Of a stretch of DNA of 64,000 bases, positions 37,301 through 44,979 are shown one piece after another (within the stretch, counting starts at the first letter, position 1; every line of letters starts with the position of its first letter). The notes beneath the pieces are model-generated. The model was not told where the DNA came from and ran no database searches. It saw only the letters and a list, made by a program, of their open reading frames with translations. Source of the DNA: a bacterium (GTDB taxonomy: Bacteria; 4484-113; JAFGCY01); NCBI GenBank assembly GCA_020440605.1, contig JAGRNT010000010.1:1-64000 (forward strand), written 5' to 3'. The translations under genes and the position numbers were made by a program.

Positions 37301-37469
37301 CATCGGGATGTGGCCCTGGAACTGGCAGGACCACGGTAGCACCCGGCACTGGGTGGTGGGCTACCCCTGGGCTGCCGCCACAGTCACGGATCCGCCGGGC
37401 ATGACGCGGGCTGACATGCTGCTCAATATCTACGCCTGGCTGAAGCTGGACTATGAGCCGCTGTTCTGA
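34344..37469 (+). CDS. Lipoprotein with paired dockerin-type motifs, PKD-like domain and amidotransferase-like fold
   Basis: 1041 residues; ATG 34344 follows GGGGGA. Lipobox LLAGC (Cys33) after a hydrophobic stretch. Domains in order: two EF-hand-like calcium motifs of the dockerin type I pattern (GDYDGNGEVNAADLVPLG near 135-152 and DGNHDGEVGIADVTVIAQHW near 193-213), an FnIII-like stretch starting GYRIHRR, a PKD-like domain (FDGSASLDPDGTIVSYEWDL, about 315-340), further beta domains, and a C-terminal Rossmann-like region (DVAIIRNDGG, FVVLWYRGGP, RPMLMMSQN) resembling ThuA or class I amidotransferase-like folds. Predicted surface-exposed; the partner that would bind the dockerin is not visible. 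Domain assignments beyond the dockerin and PKD motifs are tentative. Confidence 0.8.
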   Translation: MAETATAYRHPATAARLLHYIHLSMLMILLAGCGGKSGAGLEGGNSVTEIQTVHGSGLLQEQPEIGDAGQTAEEPLSMEALEGFLQAELARLEMQRSASAAPGADSAVFSLTAERISEPSEQQNRVELRWTKHLPGDYDGNGEVNAADLVPLGQRWGRQVSYLPEAQSGIAHYPAGDRHDGALGQQNWLASYVDGNHDGEVGIADVTVIAQHWRQRYTGYRIHRRNLELGNGVLLPMPDVEDSPISVSREADDPLLREYVYVDMLDIPGSYEYSVRAWDEFTDTESPAGNAAGYHVNALPQPVISHEVLNESEPYIVQFDGSASLDPDGTIVSYEWDLDGNGEFEISGQETVVSTQLPGGQALIGLRLTDADGAQAQTSLQISLESQLQLVLEATPTEGVAPLQYSLQPVVEGSLPALQYEWFVNADIAPRLISQQPDPYVLQVTLPELTHVRLRVLGSDEIYREADVQLNTHLPLSLDVSVQDPQQFLPAVFELSLDGYTGADPQFELLVDGNESGIAPDAQPNHWTYFSNNPGSHTLQLRATDRFGNVQVSAPQVVTAYRRPEFEFSYSPGIGFSPYTVDWELSSLMDPDNAIEKIRLKFPKVGYLEDESAAERSGSTEVTGSNPTEILIHTIYKGSLGSLAETHPLEFAKVYIDFETDPPVHFGSSLECEIEVTEYSGEPLLSFLEWELDDVFLNQHRNDFQWTTEALGPGSHTLRMYAGNDLGYVSLEKQINVYAGDIDVAIIRNDGGTYQANLDAITSDLDDLGVSWQLFPYNDSILDDLAPHGHFVVLWYRGGPADAIEPRQETMWTTAEIDNYIAILEQGRPMLMMSQNNSKVNDHANQSLFGGWDHYYGVEQLAFTVADTELRHPWASGLRTDDGTGLGAGLFFRSSPLSFNAAFGGLHPGLGYMNSGENFTGNESSASRPGNVTMQDGLQYMGVGGYDDGFLSLNDLAYGLSPNDEVDGQYALGHLSWGTPSAPYRDIGMWPWNWQDHGSTRHWVVGYPWAAATVTDPPGMTRADMLLNIYAWLKLDYEPLF

Positions 37470-37976
37470 TTACGCTGCCAACTCGCCCCAGGGCTCGCTG
37501 GTCTGACGCTGGGACGAAACCGGTTTCGTCCGGTCGCGTTCCCGCTGCAGGAACGCTGCCGGAACAGCGCAAGATCCAAATGGGGCATCTGCCTGGCAAT
37601 GCAGATCGGTCCAGGCAGGCAGAATGCAACACCGGCTCATCGCTCATTAGTCATTGCTTCGCAGCATTGACTCCCACTCGCGGCTGGGCCGCGCCGGTCC
37701 TTGGACAGGCGTGGGTGCACTGCAGGTATGTACGGCCGTGAACGGCCTGCTACCGGTAGCCGGGCGTTTACGCCCGTGGCGTGCCGGACTTCGTACCATC
37801 CGCCCTGCGCCTCTGCGCTTCTGCGTTGTCAAACCCGCTTGCACACTCTCTTTGCCCCACGCGCGCATGCGCGCCACATCTGTTCACTCTTCACTGCCCG
37901 CATCCGGCTTGCGCCGGCACTCCGAGCCTGACTGGCGTCAGGCCTCCGATGGCGCAGCTGCGCAGCGCCTCCATTG
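37470..37976. repeat. Hairpin-rich spacer
   Basis: No credible gene. Perfect 20-bp palindrome GGACGAAACCGGTTTCGTCC (37512-37531); GCGTTCC..GGAACGC (37536-37556); the reverse CGCGGCTGGGCCGCG element (37679); GGCCGTGAACGGCC+TGCTAC (37734-37752); GTAGC+CGGGCG-TTTA-CGCCCG (37756-37776); CCGGC-TTGC-GCCGG (37909-37922); CCTGACTGGCGTCAGG+CCTCC (37928-37948); and GTCAGAATGAATTCTGA at the stop of the next gene. Confidence 0.8.
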
Positions 37977-38609
37977 TCAGAATGAATTCTGAGTTCCCAG
38001 GAGCTGCTTCACGCGGGCGATCTCCGCGCGCAGTTCGCGGGCCAGGCTGAACTGCGGGTTGGCCTCCAGCTGGTTCTCCAGCAGGGCGAGGTACTCCGCA
38101 TCGACCTCCACAGGCGGGCTGGCCAGCGCTGCCCGTACCTGCTCCTCTTCCACCGCGCTGCTGATCGCCGCCAGCTCGACCTGGATCTCCCGCTGGCAAT
38201 CCGGGTCCTTCACGTAGATCATGAGCTTCAGGAGCTGCTGGCGGTAGCCGCGCAGGTTGGCAACGGGCCGCCTTGCCAGCAGCGCCCGGGCCTGCTCCAC
38301 GTTGTTCTCCGAGAGCTCGCTGAAGTACTGCCGCTGCTCGGCATCATGCAGCTCGAAGTAGCGCGCACGCAGCAGGTTGACGAGCCCCTGCTGGCGCAGA
38401 TCCTTGGCCTCCCACTTGCCGCCGCCCTCCACGGCGATGTAGCCGATGCGCTGCTGCTGCATGTAGAGCAGCACGTCGCGCGCCGAGCTGAAGGGCTGGG
38501 CCGCGATCGCCGCGGCATCCGGCCCGGCCGGGCGTTTCCCGCGCATGTATGCGATATAGCCCAAGACCACGATGCCGAGGCCGATAGGTATGTAGAGAAA
38601 TGGCGGCAT
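37977..38609 (-). CDS. Membrane-anchored helical protein, unknown function
   Basis: 210 residues: one N-terminal membrane segment (about 4-23), a short basic linker (RGKRPAG), then a domain with ARDVLLYMQQQRIGYIA..GGGKWEAKD that parallels the proteins at 33307 and 32556, followed by charged helices (LLRARYFELHDAEQRQYF, ARALLARRPVANLRGYRQQ). Function unknown. A TAGAAT box ends 8 nt before the ATG. The C-terminal QNSF and stop are encoded by a palindromic repeat, the same tail as the unrelated ModA-like protein at 11602. It is divergent from the cytochrome operon. Confidence 0.7.
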   Translation of the reverse strand: MPPFLYIPIGLGIVVLGYIAYMRGKRPAGPDAAAIAAQPFSSARDVLLYMQQQRIGYIAVEGGGKWEAKDLRQQGLVNLLRARYFELHDAEQRQYFSELSENNVEQARALLARRPVANLRGYRQQLLKLMIYVKDPDCQREIQVELAAISSAVEEEQVRAALASPPVEVDAEYLALLENQLEANPQFSLARELRAEIARVKQLLGTQNSF

Positions 38610-38617
38610 GACAGCTG

Positions 38618-38623
38618 ATTCTA
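38618..38623 (-). promoter_or_regulatory. -10 box TAGAAT for the gene starting at 38609
   Basis: TAGAAT 8 nt before the ATG on the minus strand. Confidence 0.5.
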
Positions 38624-38676
38624 GCGAGCCGCAGCGCGTCGCCGGCTCTCTCAGCTATTTGATTCTGCTGATTTTA

Positions 38677-38692
38677 CGTGAATCGGTTCACG
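38677..38692. promoter_or_regulatory. Inverted repeat upstream of cytochrome operon
   Basis: CGTGAA-TCGG-TTCACG, a perfect 6-bp inverted repeat about 60 nt before the operon start. Its position fits an operator; it is not an FNR-type site. Confidence 0.35.
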
Positions 38693-38754
38693 AATCAGGT
38701 AAGCAAAGACATCATCACCGGAGCAATTCCGGAGCAGAGCAAGGGAGTCTGAAC

Positions 38755-40200
38755 ATGAGCTATCCCTGGTGGCACGTGCCATTCCTGACGGCGCCGATGC
38801 TGATCGCGCTGATCGCCACGGTGCACGTGCTCGTTTCACATTACGCCGTGGGCGGCGGGCTGTTCCTGGCCGTGGAGACAAGCCACGCCTACCGCCACAA
38901 GGATGAGCGCTACCTGGCGTACCTGAAGCAGCATGCCTGGTTCTTCGTGCTGCTGACCGTGGTCTTCGGGGCGATCACCGGCGTGGGGATCTGGTGGATC
39001 ATCGGGCTCGCCAGCCCGCTGGCCACGCATTTCCTGATCCAGACCTTCGTATTCGGCTGGGCCACGGAATGGGTGTTTTTCGTGATTGAACTCACGGCTG
39101 GCTTTGCATTCTATTACTTCTGGGGCAGGCTCGATCCGAAGACGCATGTGGCGATGGGCTGGATCTACGCGATTGCGGCCTGGATCAGCCTCGTGCTGAT
39201 CACCGGAATCACGGCCTTCATGCTGGACCCCGGGCGCTGGCCCGAGACCCACAACTTCTGGGACGGCTTCTTCAACCCGCAGTTCCTGCCGCAGGTGCTG
39301 GCCCGCACGGGCGGTGCCTTCCTGCTGGCTTCGCTTTACGTCTACTTCCATGCCTCATTCCGCTGCCGGGACCGCGAGCATCTGCGCTACATCGAGCGGC
39401 GCAGCAGCCGCCCGGCGATGCTCGGCAGCATCCTCGTGGCGGTGGGCGGGCTGTGGTGGTTCCTGATGCTGCCCGAAAGCAGCAAGGCGGCGCTGCAGGG
39501 CGCGGCGGTGATCAACGTGCTGATGGTGATCATGTTCACGCTGACGATCGTGGTCTTCGCCCTGCTCTACCTCGGCCCCTACAGGAACCCCGGCTGGCTC
39601 AGCCCCGGCTTCGCGATCATGTTCCTCGGCTTCGGACTGGCGGCAACCGCCACCGGCGAGTACATCCGCGAAGCGGTGCGCAAGCCCTACATCGTCTACA
39701 ACCTCGTACTTGGCAACCAGGTGCTGGTGGAGGACGTGCCGCGGCTCAGGAGCGAGGGCTTCATCGAGGGCACGACCTGGCCCTCTGCCTGGCTGGCGGC
39801 ACGGCATCCGCAGCTCACACAGCGTGACAGCGAGGGCCGGCTGCGGATAGACGAGCAGGCCCTGCTCGGCCTGCCGGCGGAGGAACGCGTGGACATCGGC
39901 GAGGTGCTGTTCATGTACCACTGCAACGACTGCCATGCCGCTGAGAACGGCGTGAATGCCATGGCGCACCTGCTGACGGGCTGGAACAGGGAAATGGTGG
40001 CGACATCCGTGCGCCACCCCGAGCAGCTCAAGTACTTCATGCCGCCCTGGAGCGGCACGGAGGCCGAGGCCGAACTGCTGACGGACTACCTGATGCAGCT
40101 GCGTCCGGAGCTGCCGCCGGGGATGGACTTCGGCGAGGGACCGGGCCAGCCGCTCAGCATGCTGCCCGGAAATGACAACGCAAGTGAGGAGGTGCGCTGA
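38755..40200 (+). CDS. CydA-like oxidase subunit fused to a cytochrome c domain
   Basis: 481 residues; ATG 38755 follows AAGGGAG. The N-terminal part has about eight or nine membrane helices and resembles cytochrome bd subunit I: an early helix with conserved His (TVHVLVSHYAVGGG), FVLLTVVFGAITGVGIWW, and FGWATEWVFFVIELTAGF with two Glu 7 residues apart, near the spacing of the bd proton-channel/haem glutamates. The usual periplasmic quinol-binding Q-loop with GRQPW is not evident. The C-terminus holds one haem c site, CNDCH (Cys390-His394), with a likely axial Met in YFMPPW (about 429). Such bd-superfamily members without a quinol loop may take electrons from haem c instead. Overlaps its partner by TGATG. 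Confidence 0.8.
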   Translation: MSYPWWHVPFLTAPMLIALIATVHVLVSHYAVGGGLFLAVETSHAYRHKDERYLAYLKQHAWFFVLLTVVFGAITGVGIWWIIGLASPLATHFLIQTFVFGWATEWVFFVIELTAGFAFYYFWGRLDPKTHVAMGWIYAIAAWISLVLITGITAFMLDPGRWPETHNFWDGFFNPQFLPQVLARTGGAFLLASLYVYFHASFRCRDREHLRYIERRSSRPAMLGSILVAVGGLWWFLMLPESSKAALQGAAVINVLMVIMFTLTIVVFALLYLGPYRNPGWLSPGFAIMFLGFGLAATATGEYIREAVRKPYIVYNLVLGNQVLVEDVPRLRSEGFIEGTTWPSAWLAARHPQLTQRDSEGRLRIDEQALLGLPAEERVDIGEVLFMYHCNDCHAAENGVNAMAHLLTGWNREMVATSVRHPEQLKYFMPPWSGTEAEAELLTDYLMQLRPELPPGMDFGEGPGQPLSMLPGNDNASEEVR

Positions 40201-41333
40201 TGGATCCCAACGGCCTGATCGCTCCCGTCAATGAACTGGGCTATCCCGCGCCCTTCTGGTTCCTGATCTTCTTCCGCGTGCTCGGCTTCACGCTGCACCT
40301 GCTGCCGATGAACCTCTGGTACGCCGGCACGATCACCGCGATGCTGCTCGGCCTGTCCCGCGTCCCCGAGGCACGGCGCTTCAGCGCACGGCTGATGTCG
40401 CAGATGCCCTTCATCATCGCCTTCGGTGTCAACCTCGGGATCGTGCCGCTGCTGTTCCTGCAGGTGATGGGCTACCGCGTGTTCTACAGCGCGACGATCC
40501 TGATGGCCTGGCAGTGGCTGAGCGTGATCGCACTGCTGTGCCTGGCCTACTACGGCGTCTACATCTACGCCGTGGGCCTGCGCACGGTCGGCATGGACGC
40601 CCTGGCCCGCTGGCAACGCGCCAGCGGCTGGCTGAGCGCGCTGCTGTTCATCGTGATCGCCGTGATCTTCCACTCGGCGATGCTGACGATGGCGGAGCCC
40701 GGCAGCTGGCCGGCGCTGGCCGAGCAGAGCGGACGCGCCGCGGCCGTGTACGGCACCGCGCATGCACTTGGCAACACCGCGCTCTGGACGCGGATGCTGT
40801 TCTTCCTAGGACTGGCAATGACGACGACTGCGGCCTACGTGGCCTTCGACGGCGCGGTGCTGGCGGGGCGTGAAAGCAGCGAGTACCGCAGCTGGACCCG
40901 CGGCTTCGCGCCGAAGTTCTATACCTTCGCAGTACTGGTCTATGCCGGTGGCGGCCTGCTGTATGCCGCGGGCTGGGAGCCGGGGCTGCGGGAGTACATG
41001 AGCAGTGGCAGCCTGCTGCCGCTCAACCTGCTGACGGTGCTGGGCCCGGGCCTGCCGCTCCTGATCCTCTGGCTGGGCCGCAATGTCCCGGCGGCGGGGC
41101 TCTGGGCCCTGATCGCGCAGTTCCTGGCGCTGGGCCTGCAGGCCGTCTCGCGGCAGCTGATGCAGAACCAGCAGCTTGCGCCATACCTTGACATCGCCGC
41201 CGATCCGCTGAAGATGCAGATCGGCCCGCTCGCGATGTTCCTCGTGAGCTTCGTGGCCGGGCTCGGCGTGCTGGGCTGGATCATTGCCAGACTGGTGGAG
41301 GCGAACCGGAAGGGAGTTGTCAGTGGAGAGTAG
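40200..41333 (+). CDS. CydA'-like membrane partner subunit
   Basis: 377 residues with about ten membrane helices, coupled to the preceding gene by a TGATG overlap. It has bd-like features: PFWFLIFFRVLGFTLHLLPMN near the start, MAWQWLSVIALLCLAYYGVYIYAVG, and an IFHSAMLTM helix. It is neither a recognisable CydB nor a cytochrome c. The two genes look like the CydAA'-type arrangement described for several bd-superfamily lineages, which would form a terminal oxidase or other haem membrane complex. The C-terminal VVSGE and stop lie in a CAGTGGAGAGTAGGCAGTTGG repeat split over the end, so the original C-terminus is probably altered. Confidence 0.72.
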   Translation: MDPNGLIAPVNELGYPAPFWFLIFFRVLGFTLHLLPMNLWYAGTITAMLLGLSRVPEARRFSARLMSQMPFIIAFGVNLGIVPLLFLQVMGYRVFYSATILMAWQWLSVIALLCLAYYGVYIYAVGLRTVGMDALARWQRASGWLSALLFIVIAVIFHSAMLTMAEPGSWPALAEQSGRAAAVYGTAHALGNTALWTRMLFFLGLAMTTTAAYVAFDGAVLAGRESSEYRSWTRGFAPKFYTFAVLVYAGGGLLYAAGWEPGLREYMSSGSLLPLNLLTVLGPGLPLLILWLGRNVPAAGLWALIAQFLALGLQAVSRQLMQNQQLAPYLDIAADPLKMQIGPLAMFLVSFVAGLGVLGWIIARLVEANRKGVVSGE

Positions 41334-41513
41334 GCAGTTGGCAGTGGGCAGAAGCAGAATGAGAAGCAGAATGAGGAGCAGGTGTGCGGACTTTCAACTG
41401 ACAACCAATTTCTGCTGATTCTGTTTCAGCAAGCTGATTCTGGTTCGTAACTGACCACTGAGCACCGACCACTGCTTATGTGCTAATCTGGATGGACTGC
41501 CGGAGCGAGCCCG
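41334..41513. repeat. Repeat strings between cytochrome operon and mscL
   Basis: AGTTGGCAGTGGGCAG, AGAATGAGAAGCAGAATGAG and, in reverse, CTGACCACTGAGCACCGACC (41451-41470). No gene. Confidence 0.7.
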
Positions 41514-41537
41514 GTGACACAGCGCAGGAGCACGGAC

Positions 41538-41987
41538 ATGTTCAAGGAATTCCGCGAGTTCGCCATGAAGGGCAACGTGATCGACATGGCGGTCGGCATC
41601 GTGATCGGCGGGGTCTTCACCCCGATCGTGCAGTCCCTGGTCAATGACCTGATCATGCCCCCGCTGGGGCTTTTGACCGGCGGGATCCGCTTCGCCGACA
41701 AGTTCCTGCTGCTGAAGGCCGGAGCCGACGGCGCGGAGACATATGCCACGCTGGAGGCCGCCAAGGAAGCCGGCGCGGTGACGATCAACTACGGCTCCTT
41801 CATCAACGTGATCATCACCTTCCTGCTCGTGAGCTGGGCGGTGTTCCTCGTGATCAAGGTCATGAACCGCCTCAAGCGCGAGGAGGAAGCTCCGCCGGCC
41901 GAGCCGACCACGAAGTCCTGCTCCAGGTGCATGATGGAGATCCCGATCGCGGCCACGCGCTGCGGCCACTGCACGAGCGAGCTGTAG
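41538..41987 (+). CDS. mscL: Large-conductance mechanosensitive channel with C-terminal zinc ribbon
   Basis: 149 residues; ATG 41538 follows AGGAG. MscL releases solutes on osmotic downshock as a homopentamer in the cytoplasmic membrane. The first helix [27 protein letters not shown] and [11 protein letters not shown] are characteristic (each split by small changes). The second membrane helix is [19 protein letters not shown]. In place of the usual LLTEIRDLL helix the C-terminus is a four-cysteine ribbon (CSRC, 12 residues, CGHC). This variant is found in some bacteria and may bind zinc. Repeat strings start right after the stop. Confidence 0.95.
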   Translation: MFKEFREFAMKGNVIDMAVGIVIGGVFTPIVQSLVNDLIMPPLGLLTGGIRFADKFLLLKAGADGAETYATLEAAKEAGAVTINYGSFINVIITFLLVSWAVFLVIKVMNRLKREEEAPPAEPTTKSCSRCMMEIPIAATRCGHCTSEL

Positions 41988-42027
41988 GGCAGTTGGCAGT
42001 GAGCAGTAGGCAGTAGGCAGTCTGACA

Positions 42028-42603
42028 ATGCAATTCGATGTCGAGCTGCGTGGCGGCAGGATGGCGATCACACCGCTGAAGCTGGAGCACATTGCAGACC
42101 TGCAGGCGGCCTGGAGTCCGGACTGCTGGCAGCATGCACCGGATGCCAGTCTGTACGGCAGTGACGTGCGGGTCTATGTCGAAATGGCAATCGAGCAGCG
42201 TGAGCGGGGCAAGCGCTGGCCGCATGCGCTGATCGCGCTGGACAGCGGGCGGGCGGTAGGCACGAGCAGTTTCTACGCCCATGAACCTGACAACGGGGTG
42301 CTCAGCATCGGCTACACCTGGCTCTGGCGGGAGCTCAGGGGAACGGGTGCCAACCGCGAATGCAAGCTGCTGATGCTGAGGCATGCTTTCGAGGTGCTGG
42401 GCCTGCAGCAGGTACACTTCAAGGCTGCCGCCGAGAATGAACTGAGCCGCCGTGCGCTGGAGTGCATCGGGGCCCACTTTGACGGAGTGAGCCTCGGCGA
42501 CAGGCTGTACCGCGACGGGCGCGTCGGTGACAACAATCGCTTCAGCATTGCTGCAGCGGACTGGCCGGATGTGCGGAGCAGGCTTGAGGGAGCAGCAGAA
42601 TGA
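42028..42603 (+). CDS. GNAT-family N-acetyltransferase
   Basis: 191 residues of the RimJ-like GNAT group, transferring acetyl from acetyl-CoA to an amine. Visible: ITPLKLEHIADLQAAW, VGTSSFYAHEPDNGVLSIGYTWLWRELRGTGANRECKLLML with the CoA pyrophosphate loop RGTGAN, and the C-terminal QVHFKAAAENELSRRALECIG strand and helix. The substrate is unknown. It follows mscL by 40 nt of repeat sequence, so a shared transcript is possible. The stop codon is the TGA of an AGAATGAGAAACAG repeat. Confidence 0.87.
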   Translation: MQFDVELRGGRMAITPLKLEHIADLQAAWSPDCWQHAPDASLYGSDVRVYVEMAIEQRERGKRWPHALIALDSGRAVGTSSFYAHEPDNGVLSIGYTWLWRELRGTGANRECKLLMLRHAFEVLGLQQVHFKAAAENELSRRALECIGAHFDGVSLGDRLYRDGRVGDNNRFSIAAADWPDVRSRLEGAAE

Positions 42604-42822
42604 GAAACAGATGCAGAATCAGAATGAGAAACAGAAGCAGCAGAAATCAGGCATGAGCCTGTGCTGTTTCAGCGCACATCATGGCCAGTTTTCACCACGA
42701 AGCCACGAAGTACACGAAGTTTGATTTGTTCACGAAGAATTGCTTTGCGGTCCGCAAGCCAACTTTGTGATCATTGCGTTCTTTGTGGTTAATCCGCCAT
42801 TGTGCCACTCGCACGGCACCTC
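42604..42822. repeat. Repeat strings
   Basis: AGAATGAGAAACAG strings then CACGAAGCCACGAAGTACACGAAG-type strings (42696-42720) and a diverged reverse copy (TTCTTTGTGGTTAA, 42780). No gene. Confidence 0.65.
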
Positions 42823-43539
42823 CTAGCCCATCCGCCCGAGCTTCCGCAGGTGGCGGCGGTAGTCGCGGCGCAGCTCGTAGAGGATCGCATCCACGCTGGC
42901 AACGATCCCGTCCGGCCACTGCTGTCCGCTGATCCCGGCGTAGTCATGCCCGCGGCCCAGCTCCCGCACCACGAGTCGCGTGGCATCCCAGTCCGCGGCA
43001 TGCGCGAGGTAGTCGCGCAGGTACTGCGGGAAGTGCTCCTCGGCGATCAGGTGCCGCTTGGAGCGCATCAGCGCGGCGATCTGGCGGTTGATGCGCGTGA
43101 AGTACTCGCTGTCGAAACGCTCGCTGACAATGCGGATGCGCTCCTCGCAGAGCTGCGGGTCCTCCCCGCCGGCGGCGCTGTCGGCACGCAGGCGCTGGGT
43201 GATGCTGCGCAGCATCTCGTAGTAGGTGGTGGTTTCGTGGAGGTAGCCCGAGAGCGGGCCGTAGAGTGAGGAGATCTGCTCCTGCAGGAAGCGCACCCGG
43301 GATTCATGGCGGGCGGCGTTGTGGTCGCTGCGGTTGGACAGCCAGGTCCTGAGCAGCAGGGCCGTGATGTAGAAGACACCGCCGGCGGCGGCACCGATGA
43401 TGGCGGACTGTAGTTCTGCACTGATCGTGAAGGCAGGCTCCTGCCCCTGGTCGGGGAGCAGGCAGTATAGCAAAGGAGTGGGGAGGTTCTCGTGTGGCGG
43501 TTGTAGGGGACCAGTGAAGGCAGCTAAAGTTGATTTCAA
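42823..43539 (-). CDS. Membrane-anchored helical protein, unknown function
   Basis: About 238 residues from a TTG at 43539; the true start may be further in. One membrane segment (about 46-64, SAIIGAAAGGVFYITALLL) precedes a long cytoplasmic helical domain with FLQEQISSLYGPLSGYL, SERFDSEYFTRINRQIAALM and a basic C-terminus RRDYRRHLRKLG. No family is recognised. The LYGPL and YY..L pattern recalls small envelope-stress or phage-resistance accessory proteins, but this is only an impression. It is divergent from the paralogue array that begins at 43589. Confidence 0.7.
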   Translation of the reverse strand: MKSTLAAFTGPLQPPHENLPTPLLYCLLPDQGQEPAFTISAELQSAIIGAAAGGVFYITALLLRTWLSNRSDHNAARHESRVRFLQEQISSLYGPLSGYLHETTTYYEMLRSITQRLRADSAAGGEDPQLCEERIRIVSERFDSEYFTRINRQIAALMRSKRHLIAEEHFPQYLRDYLAHAADWDATRLVVRELGRGHDYAGISGQQWPDGIVASVDAILYELRRDYRRHLRKLGRMG

Positions 43540-43588
43540 CGGCCACTCAGTGGATCAGGCATGGCGGTAACATGTCAACAGGTGGACA

Positions 43589-44284
43589 ATGCACCAGGAG
43601 ATGGATGAGTTTCCGGGGATCGTCAGCAGTGGCAACCGGACTGGCAATGCGGATGCTGCGGGCGAGCAATGCAGCGGCATGTACATGGAACGCGTCGTGC
43701 GCCAACTCGCGCTGCGGCAGTCAGCCTGGCAGCTGCGACGCTTCGGAACCGCCATGCTCTTCTGCCTGCCGGCAGGCGGGCTGCTGTTGCTGGGCCTGAT
43801 CTCCGGTAACCTCATCTACTGCCTGGGCGGAACTGGAATCTTCTACTGCTACTACTTCAGAACCGTGTTTGACAATGCCGGGCTGGCCCGGATGCAGTAC
43901 TTCATGCAGAATGCGCGGCATTACCTGCTCGACAAGGGCCTGCTGGTGGAACTGCTGCAGGCTGACAGGCCGGAGTGGCTGCTGGAGCAGGACCGCAGCC
44001 TCGAGCTGGCCAGGCTGAAGGCCAGGGAGCGGCCGTCATTCACGGACACGACCCAGCGGCTGGAGTTCCTCGTGGAGCATTACGCGATGATCTGTGACGA
44101 GCGCGGCTGGCAATGGCGCGCGCGGGTGCAGAAGTCCGCCGGGCGCCTGAAGGCCGGTGAGGAGCGCAAACGTGAGCCACGTCTGCTGCCCTGGGAGCGC
44201 CAGGCACTGGTCGGCGTGCTGATTGACATATTCGAAGAACGTCCCGCCGGACCCTCTGCCCGCAACTCCGCCGGATTGCCATGA
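43589..44284 (+). CDS. Paralogue array member 1: two-helix membrane protein
   Basis: 231 residues, first of seven related proteins. Layout: short variable N-terminus, a hairpin of two membrane helices (about 52-90), then a cytoplasmic domain with three motifs. M1 is ARHYLLDKGLLVELLQADRPEWL, M2 is QRLEFLVEHYAMICDERGW, M3 is ALVGVLIDIFEE (first two are shown across their usual breaks). AGGTGG before the ATG is a ribosome site. I recognise no known family; no catalytic or metal motif is evident. The conserved Tyr-x2-(I/L)-Cys and Arg-x-Trp of M2 are good candidates for functional residues. Confidence 0.78.
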   Translation: MHQEMDEFPGIVSSGNRTGNADAAGEQCSGMYMERVVRQLALRQSAWQLRRFGTAMLFCLPAGGLLLLGLISGNLIYCLGGTGIFYCYYFRTVFDNAGLARMQYFMQNARHYLLDKGLLVELLQADRPEWLLEQDRSLELARLKARERPSFTDTTQRLEFLVEHYAMICDERGWQWRARVQKSAGRLKAGEERKREPRLLPWERQALVGVLIDIFEERPAGPSARNSAGLP

Positions 44285-44340
44285 TCCCCGCAGGCCGGCA
44301 GGCATGCGCGCATTGCCCGATTTCGCTATGATACAGGGAC

Positions 44341-44979
44341 ATGGACAGGCAGGCCACAGGGAGCACGGCGGCGGACAGCATCGCAGCGGAGGACAGCGCG
44401 CTGCTTGCGGAACTGCGGCGGATGCGTGGGGCGATGGACAGCGGCGACCGCCTCGGGCTGAACATCTTCAAGGGGATCGTGCTCGCCGTGCTGGGCTGCG
44501 TGCTGTACTGGGTCAATCCGCTGCTGCTGTATTTCCTGATCCCGGCAGCGGTGCTGGTGTTCATCGCTGACAACCCCTCCCGGCCGCGCAGCCGGAGCCT
44601 GCAGGGCTTCAGGCAGCTGGCGGGTGAGAACCTGATCAGCCGCGGACTGCTGGCGGAGCTGATCTGCGCCGGCAGCGCACATGAACTGCTGGAACAGGAA
44701 GCTGACAACCACGGGCATATCCGCGCACTGCTGCCGAAGCGCTTCCGGGACATGCGCGAGCGCATCGGGTTCCTGCTGGAGAGTTATGCCCTGCTCTGCG
44801 AATCCCGCGGCTGGCCGGCCTTCGCCGACCCGCTCACCCCGCTGCAGCCGGGGGAACATGGCGCAGAGGGCCTGGCGCTGGATGACCAGCACCGCCGTGA
44901 ACTGCTGGAGCTGCTGATCGAACTGCTGGAGGGCGGTGTTGACAACCGGGCCAGGCAGGATGGAGGCAGGGATGCCTGA
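44341..44979 (+). CDS. Paralogue array member 2: two-helix membrane protein
   Basis: 212 residues. Membrane helices at about 45-77 (IVLAVLGCVLYWV, LLLYFLIPAAVLVFI). M1 GENLISRGLLAELICAGS, M2 ERIGFLLESYALLCESRGW, M3 ELLELLIELLEGG. TATGAT ends 8 nt before the ATG, with AGGGAC in between. Its stop overlaps member 3 by ATGCCTGA, so members 2 to 6 are translationally chained and almost certainly one operon. Confidence 0.78.
   Translation: MDRQATGSTAADSIAAEDSALLAELRRMRGAMDSGDRLGLNIFKGIVLAVLGCVLYWVNPLLLYFLIPAAVLVFIADNPSRPRSRSLQGFRQLAGENLISRGLLAELICAGSAHELLEQEADNHGHIRALLPKRFRDMRERIGFLLESYALLCESRGWPAFADPLTPLQPGEHGAEGLALDDQHRRELLELLIELLEGGVDNRARQDGGRDA

Noticed and set aside
37654..37992. Open frame of about 112 residues on the plus strand
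   Set aside because: It is made of hairpin repeat units and overlaps the end of a better gene on the minus strand.
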